A DNA stretch of 64,000 nt from Silene conica (Eukaryota; Streptophyta; Magnoliopsida; Caryophyllales; Caryophyllaceae): positions 72,529,460 through 72,593,459 of the forward strand of contig CM055317.2 of NCBI GenBank assembly GCA_029255685.2, written 5' to 3'. A program made the position numbers and the translations under genes. Below, in pieces: positions 10,776 to 23,249 of this stretch; positions within the stretch are counted from its first letter, which is position 1; the number at the start of each line of letters is the position of its first letter. The notes beneath the pieces were generated by a model. That model saw only the letters and a program-made list of their open reading frames with translations, made no database searches and had not been told where the DNA came from.

Positions 10776-13700
10776 TCATGACTGTCGATACTTTTGTACC
10801 TCGTGGCAATGTGTTCTTCTTGTTACCACTAACCTCCGCAATGAAAACCATCTGATAATACTTGACAGGATTCTCCATCTTCTGTGAGCAGGTCCCCTTA
10901 CAATGTGAGACGAAGATCTTGATCGTAGGAAGGTACTATAAGCAGTCTGTAAATCAGCTTGAGAATCCAAACCTGGAGTTGCAGGTTGCATGGAACCGTA
11001 ATCTATGTCCATAAACCCTAGATGATCATCGTCTTGGAAAGCTTGAGCAAGGGAGTCGCAAAACAAGGAATTAGTAAGTTGTACCGGAATGTCTAGCGGC
11101 TGGTCATATCTCAAGTCCAATGTATCCATGTTTTGCAGGGAAAACTCGTCTGAGCTGCTTAAACATCCCAAAGAATAAAGCGGTGATAGGATATCAGGAG
11201 ACGGCACACTTGATTGTCCGTAGCTGAGTCTATTTATCTTTTGCGATGATAAATCCTTGCTTGCCTCTGAAGTTTCCGTCCTTGAAGAGCTCGGTTCTTG
11301 TGAAGACCCGCCAATGAGGGAGTTTATGTCTTCAAAGGATATCACACCGTCCCAATGTTGAAATCCTTCCGTCACCATTCGTAATGCCTCCAGCTGAAAA
11401 GGGCATTAATCACGACGTTATGTCAGAAAGAATAATTCAAAACACAAACTTACACGATCTTAAATGTGAGACCAGCCCAATTATCGAGTCCTGATGCATT
11501 CGAAGGTGACTTAAAAAAGAATCGGAAAATTAAAGCCATTGAAGGTAGAAAGAAGCATGCCTTCTCGGCTTCAGACATCTTATCGAAAGGAGAATACTGG
11601 CTTTCCGAATAAAGTCCCAATATTTGTCCGACCACATTGAAGATCACCCCATTCTTGTGTTGAGAATTAAGCGAATAGTACAAGTATATTCTCTTGTCAA
11701 CCACACATGTCCGAGCATGTTCGACTGTGATGTCCCACATCTTGGCAGACATGCCAGAGCCCAGAATCTGAAGGGCATTAAGAAAAAAAAGAAAACGAGA
11801 TCAATATGCAACTTAACCCCCATGTAAAACATTGCCAAAACACACATCTACAAGTCCTCACAGGAGACGAGAATTGAATTTCAAGGAACAGAACCGGAAG
11901 TTTACTTCATCAGCTTCGAAAAATCATTTTTAGCAGGCAAAAGCAGTCAGATTGGTCTGACTGATTCACTACTTCCTTACATGGGGGAGACATTAGTCGC
12001 AAAAACAACACAAATATACAAATTTCCCTCTTCTATCACAAAAATGACCCTTTCTAATAGAAAGCAAGACGGCCTCATCAAGTTAACAATCAGACCCCAC
12101 CAAGAAGTACATCGTGATTATATAGTCTGCAACTCTATGGCAAGGAAAAAAACAGTACAAAAAAGGGAAACGGAACTTCAAAGAAGCACATATGAGAAAC
12201 AAAAAGTATGTGATGATAGCATTCAGAGGTCAAATCTGTATATGCATGCAGCCGGGATAAAATAGAAGGGATAAAAAAAACAGACATTTCAATGTTCTTA
12301 CATTTCTGAGACGAGCGGGATCTAGATTGAGCAAAATCAGGAAGTCCTTCACGGTCTTCACTCTTTCAATGCTCAATCGCTTGTGAAAGGCGCCGTCTTT
12401 ACCTATCTTTTCCAACCTCCAAACTTCATCAAACAAAGACGGGGGATGGTGTTTCTTGTACACTGCAACGGAGTTTATAAGCTTTAACAAAATACGTGGT
12501 AACAATTTTAAAGTCACCCTGAGAACGGCTATAGGAAGTTTGAAGAACTCACACTCTCCACGATGATCCCGAACAATGAAAGATTCCGTCTTTGCTTCTC
12601 TAATCCTAGCTCCGTTAGAGTTTCCAACAACTCTTGCCCCTAATCTGAATCTACGACTCCTGGTCCAACTTGAGTTATCTGTGAAAGATATTTCGCCTAA
12701 AGCGCCAATGCCCTTTTTCAAAAATACATTGACATCGCCAGTAAGAAGAGGTTTCTTTCCCTCCCTTTCTCTCACAATGTTGCTTTTGAATTCTTCTAAT
12801 GTCCAGGTCTCCCGCTCATCCCCGTCAAAGTCTCCTTCGAGAACTACTACCTCCACCTTGGCTGAGGATTCAGAAGCATCCACCACGACATCATCACTAA
12901 GAGTGTCTATTACAGCAATTTTGATTGCAGAGCCATCTTCTCCTTCAATTCGAGTTCCAGTAAACACGGGAAGCGAGAGTGTGCTCATGAACTTGAGTTG
13001 CAAGATTCTTGGTTCAGAATGCAATACATCGTCCTCAGAATTCCTATGAAAATTCGCAAGGATAACAATAGAAAAAGATAATCAAAATCTAAATCTGGCC
13101 GGAACTAAGAAAAATGACTTCACTTTTTTTACTAAACAAGACTTTGGTACTGATTTTGGAGTCGAACTGTCAAAGTAGAATCACGGTAGTTTCAACTTAT
13201 CTTTTTATTACCAGCCACCTCAAAGGCTCCTACTGTAAGCTGTATAAGACCTAATCCCGACGTTGAAAAACATAGAGGCTGTTTCTACACACGTGATAAA
13301 AACTAAACTGATCGATTACTGCTTCACAATATAAGCAGCACACGAACGTTAGCGTCCCATTTCGCTTTATGCTCATATTCCAAACCAACGAATAGTAAGT
13401 CCTACTCCTGGTTCTTGCAGAATTCGGAAATGATATATTTAAATTTCAATTGATCCATAAGCAAGTATAATAACTGAAGTAAGAGGATTCTCACCGCTTC
13501 AAATTGACGACATGCTTTTTTATTGCAGACTCCACCTCTTCCTTGACCTAAGAGAAGGGGAAATTATTCAACTGAAAATCATAACACTAAACAACAGCAG
13601 GATTGATAACAATTATGTTTGCACTTCAAAAGCCATACAGGACAACTCGGTAGAAGCTATCTCCATATAGTCTGATGAGTCGTGACTCGTGAATCGTGAT

Positions 13701-15455
13701 CTACAAGGAGTAGGAAATACTAAAACTACTTTATTCGAGTCCTGAATGAGATCGGAGACAGTTAAGATCAAACAACTTTAACAATAGCTTCTTGAAAAGC
13801 GCAATCATATGCTGTAAAACGTGTTTCATTTGCACATTTTTATTTACATCAACCGGAAAAATTCACCTTCAACGCATTTAAGTTAATGATGAAGAAAAGG
13901 TCAGTTCTAGTGTGCTTACAACTCTTCGAAGCATAGGCTCCAGCACGTGTTGAAAGCTCTTCTGATTCATCACCTCCATAACAACACTAGAATTTCAAAC
14001 AAAAGACATGTATGTTAGGAGAAAGATCATAGAACAAGCACCAATAATTTTATCAGCAAACGGAGAAGTAATTAGTTCCTGTAATTAGTTGCTCGCTGTA
14101 ATGTTGAATGCAAACGTAGACATTTGGACATTACAGATGTACAAGAAGACCATGACGAGTAAATAACACACTGAAATAGTCGTTCAGAACCGCATCATGA
14201 CAGTCTTCTATCCTTTTTGCATCTCAAAGAACTCGAGTATTCAGTTCAGCAAACATTATGCAAGATATACATCGATAAAACTGTTAACAGAACAGCCAAT
14301 CCTAACTCGTAAAAAACCATTTCAGTTGACAATTATATTGCAGTCGATCATTAGTTTAAATATCTGTTCATATTATGTCGTACAAATAATATCGCCTTAG
14401 AAAGAATGTTCATGTTAACAAGATGAAATTACTATCGAAATGTAGCCAGTTCTGTAATTCACGTTCAACCTCTTAATCCAAACAAGCAAACCTATCACAT
14501 ATCAGAAAACCAGAAATGGATTATAAATGTCACACATGATATAGTCATATGAAAATGCAGTTAGTCGTCTACAAAGCGATTTCACACAAATTAAGTAAAA
14601 CAAATTCCAACCACAAAGAACATAGCCCATGGATGACTCTCTTAGGTTCCAATCATTTGTTTACCTTTATATATATTGCGAGGATTATTTAAATCAACAG
14701 TAAACAAATGAACATAGCCCATGGGCAATCACTGGATTACCTTTTATATTCATTGCCAGGATTATTTAAATCAACGGTAAACAAATGATTGGAATGGAGG
14801 GAATACTTATATAAAGGTCATGTTCTTTCTAGCTTAATTCCAGCTCCTTTAAATTTTGGTTGGTTGTATTCCGTTAACTTTTATTTACGTTCAATCAATT
14901 ATTTTAATTAATCTCTTCACAAAACTAACTTTCAATTCAACTAAATTCATTGCACCTCAATTCCACTCAATTTAGTTCAATTAAGCTCTACTCCAATTTA
15001 TTCAATTCAGCTTGTTTCAGCTGAAAAGAACCGGGCCAAAGTCCCTTGCCCTCAAACCCTTCTAGGAGTATTAGAGAATCAATACAAACCTAAATAAAAT
15101 AATTAACAAACCTAAAACATAAAATAAAGAAATAGCCATGTTTCATAGGCATCAAACTTTTCCCATAATCAAGTCAAACCCACCATCCAAATTCAAACCA
15201 AAATACCAAAGAACCAAACTTATCAATCAAATACAACTACAACAACATTACGCCGGTGCCTCAATGAGTTTGACAAATTGCGGGATAAGGGGTCGGGGTC
15301 AGATGTCCGTAACCTGATCAAATCAATAAATGAAATGAATAAAAGAATCACCTTCTAAAAGAAGGGGTACTTCTTCTCCTCTTATCATCAGGGCTATGAT
15401 TACCCTGAACATTCCCAGAAGTTGAAGCATCATCTGTATTTCTTTTCTGAGACAT
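10776..15455 (-). CDS. CBP60: CBP60-family calmodulin-binding protein (7 exons, 566 aa)
   Basis: Plant-specific nuclear calmodulin-binding transcription regulator family; members such as CBP60g and SARD1 control salicylate immunity genes. Exons on the minus strand: 15352-15455, 13920-13986, 13495-13547, 12553-13043, 12302-12462, 11561-11767, 10776-11393. They join in frame to 1701 nt. Exon 1 starts [10 protein letters not shown] with a basic stretch DDKRRR. The Calmodulin_bind region spans about residues 80-360, with highly conserved [41 protein letters not shown] and [14 protein letters not shown] basic amphipathic C terminus at about 532-548 ([17 protein letters not shown]) fits the C-terminal calmodulin site of the CBP60 B/C/D type rather than the N-terminal site of CBP60g. 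All introns are GT-AG except 11394-11560, whose donor is GC. The exact subfamily is inferred. Intron 1 is 1365 bp and holds MITE sequence. Confidence 0.93.
11394..11560 (-). other. GC-AG intron of the CBP60-type gene
   Basis: On the minus strand the upstream exon ends GAGAAG and the intron begins GCATGC. It ends TTTTCAG before CTGGAGGCATTA. Joining there gives SEAEK|LEALRMV, which aligns with the family (SEAEK.. then a LV/MV helix). No GT donor nearby keeps frame and sequence. Confidence 0.75.
14619..14810. mobile_element. Small Stowaway-like MITE, duplicated, in CBP60 intron 1
   Basis: The ends ttccaatcatttgtttacc (14647) and ggtaaacaaatgattggaa (about 14775-14793) are inverted repeats. The interior is doubled, with aggattatttaaatcaac at 14681 and 14758, and aacatagcccatgg repeated at 14619 and 14711. 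Related sequence lies at 53180-53280 and 53488-53564 in the glycosylase intron. Confidence 0.6.
14811..15035. repeat. Degenerate ttcaattcagct repeat region in CBP60 intron 1
   Basis: Runs of ttcaattca/ttagttca type motifs ending in cagcttgtttcagctgaaaa. The ends (gttctttctagct and cagctgaaaagaac) are weakly inverted. A similar patch at 23998-24150 suggests a decayed TIR element family. Confidence 0.4.
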
Positions 15456-16564
15456 TTCACACCCACCTAAACTATTACTCTACAACAACTTGCGGCGAGG
15501 CGAGGGGATTATACACCGTTGTCGATGATTTAACTATTCTCCAACTACCATTCATTCATAAATTCATAAATTCATAAATTCACACACCAACTAAATTATA
15601 ATAAGAAGAACACGCACTTGTGTTGTTGTTGTTGTTTTTGTTATTATTGTTGTTGGTAGAAACAATACAACTCCCATACCCAAAAAAAACATACAAAGTT
15701 GGTGAATATAAATGGCTAAAATTACTTGGGTAAAATCCAAAAAATCCAAAGTAATTATAATTATAATTATCCTTTTTATTATTATTAATATTATTAATAT
15801 CAATAAAATTGACACATAATATTCTTTTATCCATATCTATAATTGCCAAATTTCGCCCACCCTCCCTCCTTCCTCCTCCAATATAATCCACCCCAAAACA
15901 AAACAAATATAACCCACCCTTGTATCACAAGATTTTGGGTTGTTTGGTTTGATATTCAAAATAGAATACACCCTTTTTTTTAAAAAGGTGCTTGTGACAT
16001 CTCACGACCGCAATTCCTTTTCTATCATTTAATTATGAGACGTCACAAGCTTATAACAACAGAATTTGTTTGGTGTGGATTTTGGGTTGTTTGGTATGAC
16101 ATTTACCATTTAATATTTAGACGTTATAAGCTTGTGATGCGAGACAAAACGTGAATTGGGTAGTGAAAAGGGGGAATTTGGGGTGATTTTGTAATTATTT
16201 TAATTTGGTGAGATTAAGGAAATAGGGAGGAAGCTTCTTGAGAGGGGGGAGGGATTAATGTTGTTGGGTGTAGAGAGTGGAGAAGCGAAGGGAAGGGAGT
16301 TTGGAATGGAATTTAGTTTGTGGGAGTGTGTGCGAGAAAGCGCGTTTTTTTTTAAATGTGGGGTCGGAGTGTGGGACCACTTGAACACGTAGTTGTTTTG
16401 TCTTTGAAACTGACGTGTCACGGGTTTGTGTCCACGTCTGCTAACGTTACTGTTTTTTTCACTATTTTAATGAATTGTTTACTAAGTAACGGTTTAATAA
16501 GTTACTATTGGTAATAATTTTGGTATTAGTTACTTGCAAAAGAAGATTAGGTTTAGCCAGAGTT
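15456..16564 (-). promoter_or_regulatory. Upstream region of the CBP60-type gene (promoter/5' UTR, unproven)
   Basis: About 1.1 kb between the start codon and the next repeat. It has a short ataaattcat repeat (15557-15580), a TTG-rich microsatellite (15620-15660) and several ACGT cores clustered at 16385-16432 (aacacgtag, gacgtgtca, ccacgtctg). These are the kind bound by bZIP factors. Two partly repeated blocks (ttttgggttgtttggt at 15932 and 16080) lie between. No transcription start can be fixed from sequence. Confidence 0.35.
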
Positions 16565-16710
16565 TTGTCCGTCATAAGTTGAAAACGGATATTACTCTTC
16601 TCTTTCTATAATAAGATAAGTTGAAAGACCAGTAAAAGGAAATGGATTATTTTATGGTCGTGTCACTTGCATTGTGTGAGAGGGATACTGTCTGTCTTGA
16701 CGAATAGTGT
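16565..16710. mobile_element. MITE of the same family as the one split at 4247-9180
   Basis: The left end gtccgtcataagttgaaaac followed by ggatattactcttctc is inverted and imperfect at the right end (gagagggatactgtctgtc, ttgacgaatag). Short, non-coding. Confidence 0.45.
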
Positions 16711-18425
16711 CGTCTTCAATGAAAATTTGTGATATTTGGCATATGGTATTTTTGCGAATATGAATACAAATATATAATAATAGGTTTCATTTGTGACGGA
16801 TATATGGTCACAAACGACTTGTAACGAGCCAAGTATGATAACATTGGTAGATAAGAAGAAAATATTTCCTCATATTCTCAACAAGTGTCTCATTGTTTCA
16901 TAGGCACAAGATTTATTATTATCGTGGGTAAGAGTGATTAAAATCGGTAGTGTTGTAGGGTAAGATATTATTGTTTTAGGCTGAAGTGATTAAATTACTA
17001 TAAAAAATACCAAAAATAAACAATGGGACATTATTGTAATAGACAGAAATGAACAATAGGATATTATTTAGAATATGAGGAAGTATGTAATTAAGAGTTA
17101 CAAATAATTTGTCTTCATCTATAGTAGTGTGTTTTTTATTTGATATGTCATAATCCTATAGCGTATAGTGTTTCTGGCAAATGAGATTTTGTGAATATAT
17201 AATTAGTAGAATCTGTTAATGGTGTTAGGTAATCAATTGTTTCAAATTAAAAGAATGTTATTTTCTTTTGCAAAATGACTAATATGGATATGGATCAATT
17301 ATTAGTAATTATGATAACATATTTCTCAAGCGTGAAAATGTTTATTTACATTTTTTTTAATGCTGATAGAAACGATATAAGGTAAAATGGTAGATTGCAC
17401 CAACATTTACTATTTGAATACACAAAAAGTGTCTATTAAACACCCCAAAATATTGATTTGATTGCTCAAACATTTCTCAATATACTTAAAAAATTTCAAT
17501 TTGTTATTTGTCAAAGACCCCATAAGTGGACTATTTTGACTTTTTTGTACTACTTTTTAAATAATAGACTTAGCCAGAAATTGGGTTAGTATCGAATCAA
17601 ATTAAGTACGAGTCAGAAAGTTAGAACCAGGGTTGGCAATTTAGCCACTAAACTGAATAACATTCACCACGACATTCATTAAAGCCACCCCGTCGGCACC
17701 ACTTTACCCACAATGATTTTTCCCCACCTAACCTTACCACTCGTCGACTAGTTCCCATGAACCGCTCGTAGCCACGGGTTGTGCGATATCTTCGAGAATA
17801 ATATGTTTCAAACATGTTAGCTGAGGGGTTTATCGGATGCATGGTAGGTGTTGTCGGGAAGTGGTAGCGATGGGAAGGGGTAGCTATCGGCAATGTGATG
17901 GCCAAAGGTGAGTGGAGGTGTGGTGGTAGTCTTGGCAGGGAAGGTGGTGTTGGGATTATAAGTGGTGAGGGTTATCAAAGGGTGTGTCTCGTTTTTATCG
18001 GCTTATTTTCCGTTACTTTCTCTACTTTTCATAGCTTTACGAAATAACCCTAAGTAATTTCATTTTTATTTTGAGGGAAATAACATGTATTCTCTCCCAG
18101 TCTTTCATTTCCCCCTTCCATTTTGCACAAGAAATAAAGAATTATTTTAAACCACAAATAACACTTTGCCTTGTATGTAAATGAATTTGGACCACGCAAT
18201 ACCTGCCAGAAAACGAAAGAGGGAGAAAAATTTGGCTATCATGAAAAAAATAAAAAAGAGAAGAAATAACTGACTAGGAGAAAGTATATTATTTCATTTA
18301 GAGTATCGAATTGAAGTTTAGAAAATAAGTCTCATGATGAATGGCTCACACAAAACTCTTTTGTTGCAATTGACCCATTGTTAGTACTCGTTTGAACCTG
18401 AAATCCTTGGTATTTTTCAACAATA
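16711..18425. other. Gene-free intergenic stretch
   Basis: AT-rich with no recognisable gene. The minus-strand frame 17648-17905 has no family resemblance. No further repeats could be defined. Confidence 0.4.
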
Positions 18426-18668
18426 CTCCCTCCATTTTTATCCAAGTGATACATTTCTTTTTTCACGTTTGCCAACGCACGTTTTACGTGCTTAATATCT
18501 TTAGCTACGTATTTGTAAAAATTATAAAAATTACTAGTAAAGACGAATTAAACAAGATCCCACATGAATATGTTTTTTCTTACGTATTGAGAGAAAATTG
18601 AGATTGAAGGTTGATTTGTGAATAGTGTACAAAAAGGAAATGTATTACTTGGATAAAAATGGAGGGAG
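18426..18668. mobile_element. Stowaway-like MITE (family S1)
   Basis: The ends ctccctccatttttatccaa and its reverse complement ttggataaaaatggagggag are flanked by TA (18424-18425, 18669-18670). The interior motifs cgtttgccaacgcacgtttt and atctttagctacgta recur at 62183-62437 and, inverted, at 33333-33590. Confidence 0.85.
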
Positions 18669-18769
18669 TATGTTTTAGCCTCTAAGCTTTACCTTCATCG
18701 GTAGGTAATCACTAGTAACATAACTAACACTAATGTTTATTCAAGATAGGCATATCAAACTTAATACAA

Positions 18770-18905
18770 AAATTTCAGAGAGACAATCTCTCAATAACGT
18801 TATTGAGAGACCTATCACATCATGGGTGAGGGATCAAGTAAAGCTTTTATTTCCCTGTTATGCCTCTCACTAATTTTAATGGGAGACGGTCTCTCACGAG
18901 TCACG
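18770..18905. repeat. Decayed MITE with a perfect 24-bp palindrome
   Basis: 18787-18810 is a perfect inverted repeat (tctctcaataac and its complement). A related gagacggtctctcac lies near 18890, so the region looks like the remains of a small TIR element. Confidence 0.45.
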
Positions 18906-19795
18906 AGGCCTACTACAATCTTAAACTTAAGACACCAACATACGCATATGAAATATCAAAAAGTTTATCTCCATCTATTGATCTATGGTAATTACTAACT
19001 TAGGGTATGATTAATGATTACTCGTAAGACTCTGCAACATGAGTATTTCATAATTTTTATTATTTCAGACTTCGTTCAGACTTTATACATATCTGTCAGC
19101 CTTATCTCATACTCTTTTTATTTATATCACATTGACCCATGGTATCCAGCCATTGGATAATTTATAAGTGAAATCAAGATTCACTGAAAGTCTTAAGTTG
19201 AGTCTCGAAAGACTTTGTTAAGATTTTGGTAGATTATTAATAATGTTGAGTGAGTCTTGTCTTAAGACTCGCCAAAGTCTTATTTTAAAACCGCCAATAA
19301 TTTTACCTTTAGTTCATAACCTAGCCCGACTTAAACATACTAAAATCTAACTAAATAAGTGGTTTTAATTAGAAAAAAATCAAAGATGAAGAAGGAACAA
19401 AAACTTGAAGTTGAAGGTTGTACTCTAAATCAATGATTGAAATAATGAATAGAGGAAGTAGCAAGTACTAAAAGTGTACGATGAGATGACATGAGCTTCC
19501 TTATTGTCGACAACCTAAACTAACAATGTGACCGTTAATGTCTGGGAAGCTTCGTTCTTTGGCGGGGAATATCTTGTCATCAACTGATAACGACCATTTT
19601 ACTCCTATTTTAGCGCCAACCCACTCAAATCTTCAAACATATCAATAATTCAAAGTCCTCGATAGAATAATTCGTGACTTGCGGAAGTAAACTTTGAATA
19701 CGAATTTTTATTTCTTTTTTTTTGGATTGTGCGTTTTAAGAGTACATATTAATATTAATCTATATAAAAGTATATAAAAAGAATTACTCCCTCCA
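18906..19795. other. Gene-free intergenic stretch
   Basis: No gene. 19686-19760 resembles the sequence at 26936-27000 and 28003-28025 (taaactttgaa-acgaattttta, then tttaag-gtacatattaat), a decayed relative of the ctaacgtgtgc element family. Several aagacttt-like repeats occur at 19180-19280. Confidence 0.4.
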
Positions 19796-20026
19796 TTCAT
19801 TTTCACTTGGTACATTTGCTTTATGCACGGGTTTTTACGCATTGTTAAAATATTAATAAAAGTACAACAAATAGGTGTAAAGTGTAGTATTGTGTTGAAA
19901 AAGTGGGCCTTAATAGTGTTTTTATAGTATTATAGTATTAAAAGTACAATCAAATAAGGAAAGGTGCAAAGTGGATTTGAATGGACCGAAATGGAATAGG
20001 TGCAAAGTGGATATGAAGGGAGGGAG
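19796..20026. mobile_element. Stowaway-like MITE
   Basis: The ends ctccctccattcattttcac and (toward the right end) gtggatatgaagggagggag are inverted and flanked by TA (19794-19795, 20027-20028). The interior contains a repeated aggtg(t/c)aaagtg motif. It differs inside from the 18.4-kb copy. Confidence 0.8.
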
Positions 20027-20037
20027 TACTATATATG

Positions 20038-20573
20038 CAGGCCCGACTCGTATGGGTGATCAACCCGTCCGGTTGCACTGGGTCCCCAAAAATTTGGGGC
20101 CCAATTCTGTAAAAGAGAGAAAGCTTATATAGACTTTGAAACAAATAAAATTAGTAGAATGATTATGGCTTAGTGGTACAAGTGTCAATGTTTTTGGGAA
20201 CCAACCCCAGCTCGAATCCTAGTGTAAACCTTTTTTTCCTTTTTTTTACTTGTGAGCCCACTATTCAATATTCATCTTTTTATTAAATGTTTTAATTCTA
20301 ATATTTGTTACAAATTCTCGTGATGGTCGATATTATTTATGTTTTTTTAATTCTAATATTTGTTACAAATTCTCGTGATGGTCGATATTATTTATATTTG
20401 TTGAATTTTTCTCTCCGATGATTAAAATAATAAATGAAATAGCAAATTTAATTTAAGATGAAAAATGTAGAGAAAAAATTATGGAACATGGCGTCAAAAG
20501 GATTTAAACGATACTGATATAGGGCCTTTATAAAATCTCGCACAGGGCCTCAAGAATCTCCCAGACGGCCCTG
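20038..20573. mobile_element. hAT-like non-autonomous element with 8-bp target duplication
   Basis: The element is flanked by perfect 8-mers tatatatg (20030-20037 and 20574-20581). Its ends caggcccgact and acggccctg are imperfect inverted repeats, consistent with hAT. Inside lie a tRNA-promoter-like segment (ggcttagtggta near 20168, agctcgaatcc near 20210, then poly-T) that may be an older SINE remnant, and a 54-bp tandem duplication at about 20287-20398 (ttttaattctaatatttgtt). No transposase. Confidence 0.75.
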
Positions 20574-20680
20574 TATATATGAATTGGGCACGTGTCACTT
20601 TCACATTAAAAATTTCCCGCTCAAATGCTCATGATGTGATTAAATTTTGGAAAAAATATTCTTACCGATTAATGTATACA

Positions 20681-21129
20681 TGTGAAGAAATCCGATAATC
20701 CCACATGTGAGGATTGTCCCACATTGATAGAAGAGGAGAAGAATTATCACTATATAAGGCAAGGGGTTACTCCCTCTATTGTCACTTGGTTTTAGAGTGG
20801 AACCCTCTTGAGTTTATATTGTGGACTCTTTCTCCTCCGTTCGGGTGTGGCCCAGACCCGTTGTTGAATTTAACATGGTATCAGAGCCCATGTCTAAGGA
20901 CCTGGATTCATGGGCCAGAGTTTGCAGTCGGACGAGCAAAGAAAATTGCTCAGTTGAATAATATGTCCGGTCTGAGTTGATACTGGGCCAAGTTTGCAGC
21001 TGGACGAACAAGGTTGCTCTGTGTAAGTGGGCCTCACATGTGAGGGGGAGTGTGAAGAAATCCGATAATCCCACATGTGAGGATTGTCCCACATTGATAG
21101 AAGAGGAGAAGAATTATCACTATATAAGA
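20681..21129 (+). mobile_element. TRIM retrotransposon, 3' LTR truncated
   Basis: The 5' LTR at 20681-20875 (195 bp) starts tgtgaagaaatccgataatc and ends gaatttaaca. The tRNA-Met primer site tggtatcagagc follows with no gap (20876-20887). A polypurine tract (tgagggggag, 21041-21050) precedes the 3' LTR, whose first 79 bp (21051-21129) are nearly identical to the 5' LTR before the copy breaks off after tatataag. The internal region is only about 175 bp with no coding capacity, the definition of a TRIM. Confidence 0.85.
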
Positions 21130-23180
21130 CATCACTAATAGATTATAGATATACAAAATATTGTAAGTTATTCTTTGGATATCTTTTAATAATTAATCCA
21201 TATAATGCACTAAAAAACCGGCAACTAATCTGATAAATTTACTTTTCCTTCTCATCTATATTAACTTTGGAAACGAATATTTAGATAACTATTATTATAA
21301 AATACACAGAAAAATACGGCAACTAATCTGGTGAATTTTATTTTCCTTCCAATCTATATTAGATACGGAAAAGAATAGTTCTATAATTATAAATAAACAA
21401 TCAAAGAAATACATCTGGAAAAAACGACAATTAATCTTTAAATAATCAATCAAAGAAATATACTCAGAAAAAAAAAACGACAAATAATATTTAAATAACC
21501 AATCAATAAAAGATAAACAATCTTGAATCAATCAAGTTATTGACGTGGAATATATATTACGTAAAAAATTGTGTAAATCGCATACATGTACATATCAAAA
21601 AACAAAAATACTAGATTCCTTGAACTTTATATTTAGGTATAATACATGTCAGATACTAGCTTAAGGTAAAAATGGAATATATTGTATCATACAGTTATTC
21701 TAGGTATAGAATGCAATATGGTGAAATCCATAAAAAATATTGCAGCCATATAAGATGTTGTATTCTTATCTTATAAAAGATATTGCAGCCGCAAAAGATA
21801 TTATTTTACAATTGTATTCTTCTCTTCAATATTGTACGTATGAAATATATTGTACCATACAGTTATTGTATGTATATATAGAGTGCAATATGATCCATAT
21901 ATAACAATAATAGAGAAATCATTAGACACATGTCAGTGTCAGTCATTGGTTAAATATTTTTTCGCCATTAGTTATTTCGTTATTTATAGTAAAATTATTA
22001 CTTAGTTTCAAATTGTGATCATTATATTTTCTCTTTTTATAATTTTAACTAATCATGTTATCTATATCCATTTATAATTTATTTCTCTTTTATGATTTGA
22101 TTATGTAGAATTTCTATTTATTTGATTTTACTTGAGTACTTAAATGTTTACGTAGTATTACTCGGTCAATAATCTCTTATTTGTAAAGAAGTATAAAGCA
22201 TTTGCTAATGTAATTCAATAAACCAATCTTTTTTATACTTGCAAAAATTTAGAAGTTAGATTTCATGTTCAAGGTTTATAAATTATTATACTAAGACATT
22301 AATTTTGTATGACTTATTTTTCAAGTTTTTTTCGACAATATTTTACATTAGGAAGACTTCGAAAAAGAACGGAAACATATTAAACGTTCCACGGCAATAT
22401 TCTACTGAGATATTAATTTTGTATGACTTATTTTACGGCAAATAAATGGAACGCACTACTACGGTATTTCCCCACAAAACACATACTTTACGTAAATGAA
22501 AACCGTACAAATTACGCACAGTCCACCAAAACGACAATATCAGTCCAAAACTATGACATGATGTATTTCCTTATTTCCACTCTTTTACTGTTGCCCTCAT
22601 TGTTTTGTTATACTTTTTTCATACTATACTTGGTAAATGGGTTGAATCAAGTTCTGTCGGACCAATTTCGACCGGGTAAGTTTAGTTCATCATTAATTCA
22701 GGTTGTGTCGGCCATTTTGGGTTTCAAATTTATTTTGATGTGTGTGGTCGATTTAAGTGGGTCGGGTCATTTTCGGGTTAATGATCAAGAGCCAAAATCA
22801 TAATTTTGGACTAGGGTGGTTTCAGATCAGCCACTTCGGGTTGGATCAGTTATCAATCAAGATAATTTAGGACATTTTTGGGCCAGGTCGGATTAATTCG
22901 GATTTTGGATCACATTCGGGTGTTGTAGTTTGGGTCAATGTCGGATCTTAGGTCAGCCTATTTTTGGATCTGTAACAACTTTCTCAAATACTTTGAAATA
23001 TGACAATAATAAAAGATAAACTGTGATAGTCGAGTAACTGAAAATAGGAGCTTATAAATAAAGATAAGGCGAGACCAAATATTACTCCAAACCTCAAATT
23101 ACAAATAATGAATTAACCTATTGACAACATTATTATTCTGATTTTTTATACATTTTAAACATTTATCTATATAGAACTAC
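21130..23180. other. Gene-free stretch with low-order repeats
   Basis: 21213-21510 holds degenerate tandem repeats around cggcaactaatctg-aatttta and aataatcaatcaaagaaata. 22640-22980 is dense in tcgggt/ggtcgg/ttcggg variants, a common plant degenerate repeat. The plus-strand frame at 22423-22803 runs through this repeat and is not accepted as a gene. Confidence 0.4.
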
Positions 23181-23194
23181 GAACTATTCAACTA

Positions 23195-23230
23195 TGCATT
23201 TTCGTGCAATTTACACGGGTTCTAAGCTAG
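23195..23230 (+). mobile_element. Helitron 3' terminus
   Basis: A hairpin cgtgcaatttacacgg is followed 10 bases later by CTAG (23227-23230) and then T, the Helitron 3' end plan (hairpin, CTRR, inserted before T). The matching 5' TC end was not identified, so the extent is open. Confidence 0.55.
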
Positions 23231-23249
23231 TATATGTATAAAGCAGGTT

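Noticed and set aside
12463-12552. In-frame coding continuation in CBP60
   Set aside because: The frame is open here, but the residues do not fit the family. GTGAGT and TTGCAG borders remove 90 bp and restore RGELYKKHH, so it is an intron.
17648-17905. 85-codon minus-strand frame
   Set aside because: No recognisable domain and no neighbouring exons with matching splice sites.
22423-22803. 126-codon plus-strand frame with hydrophobic part
   Set aside because: Its second half is a degenerate tcgggt repeat; it looks accidental.
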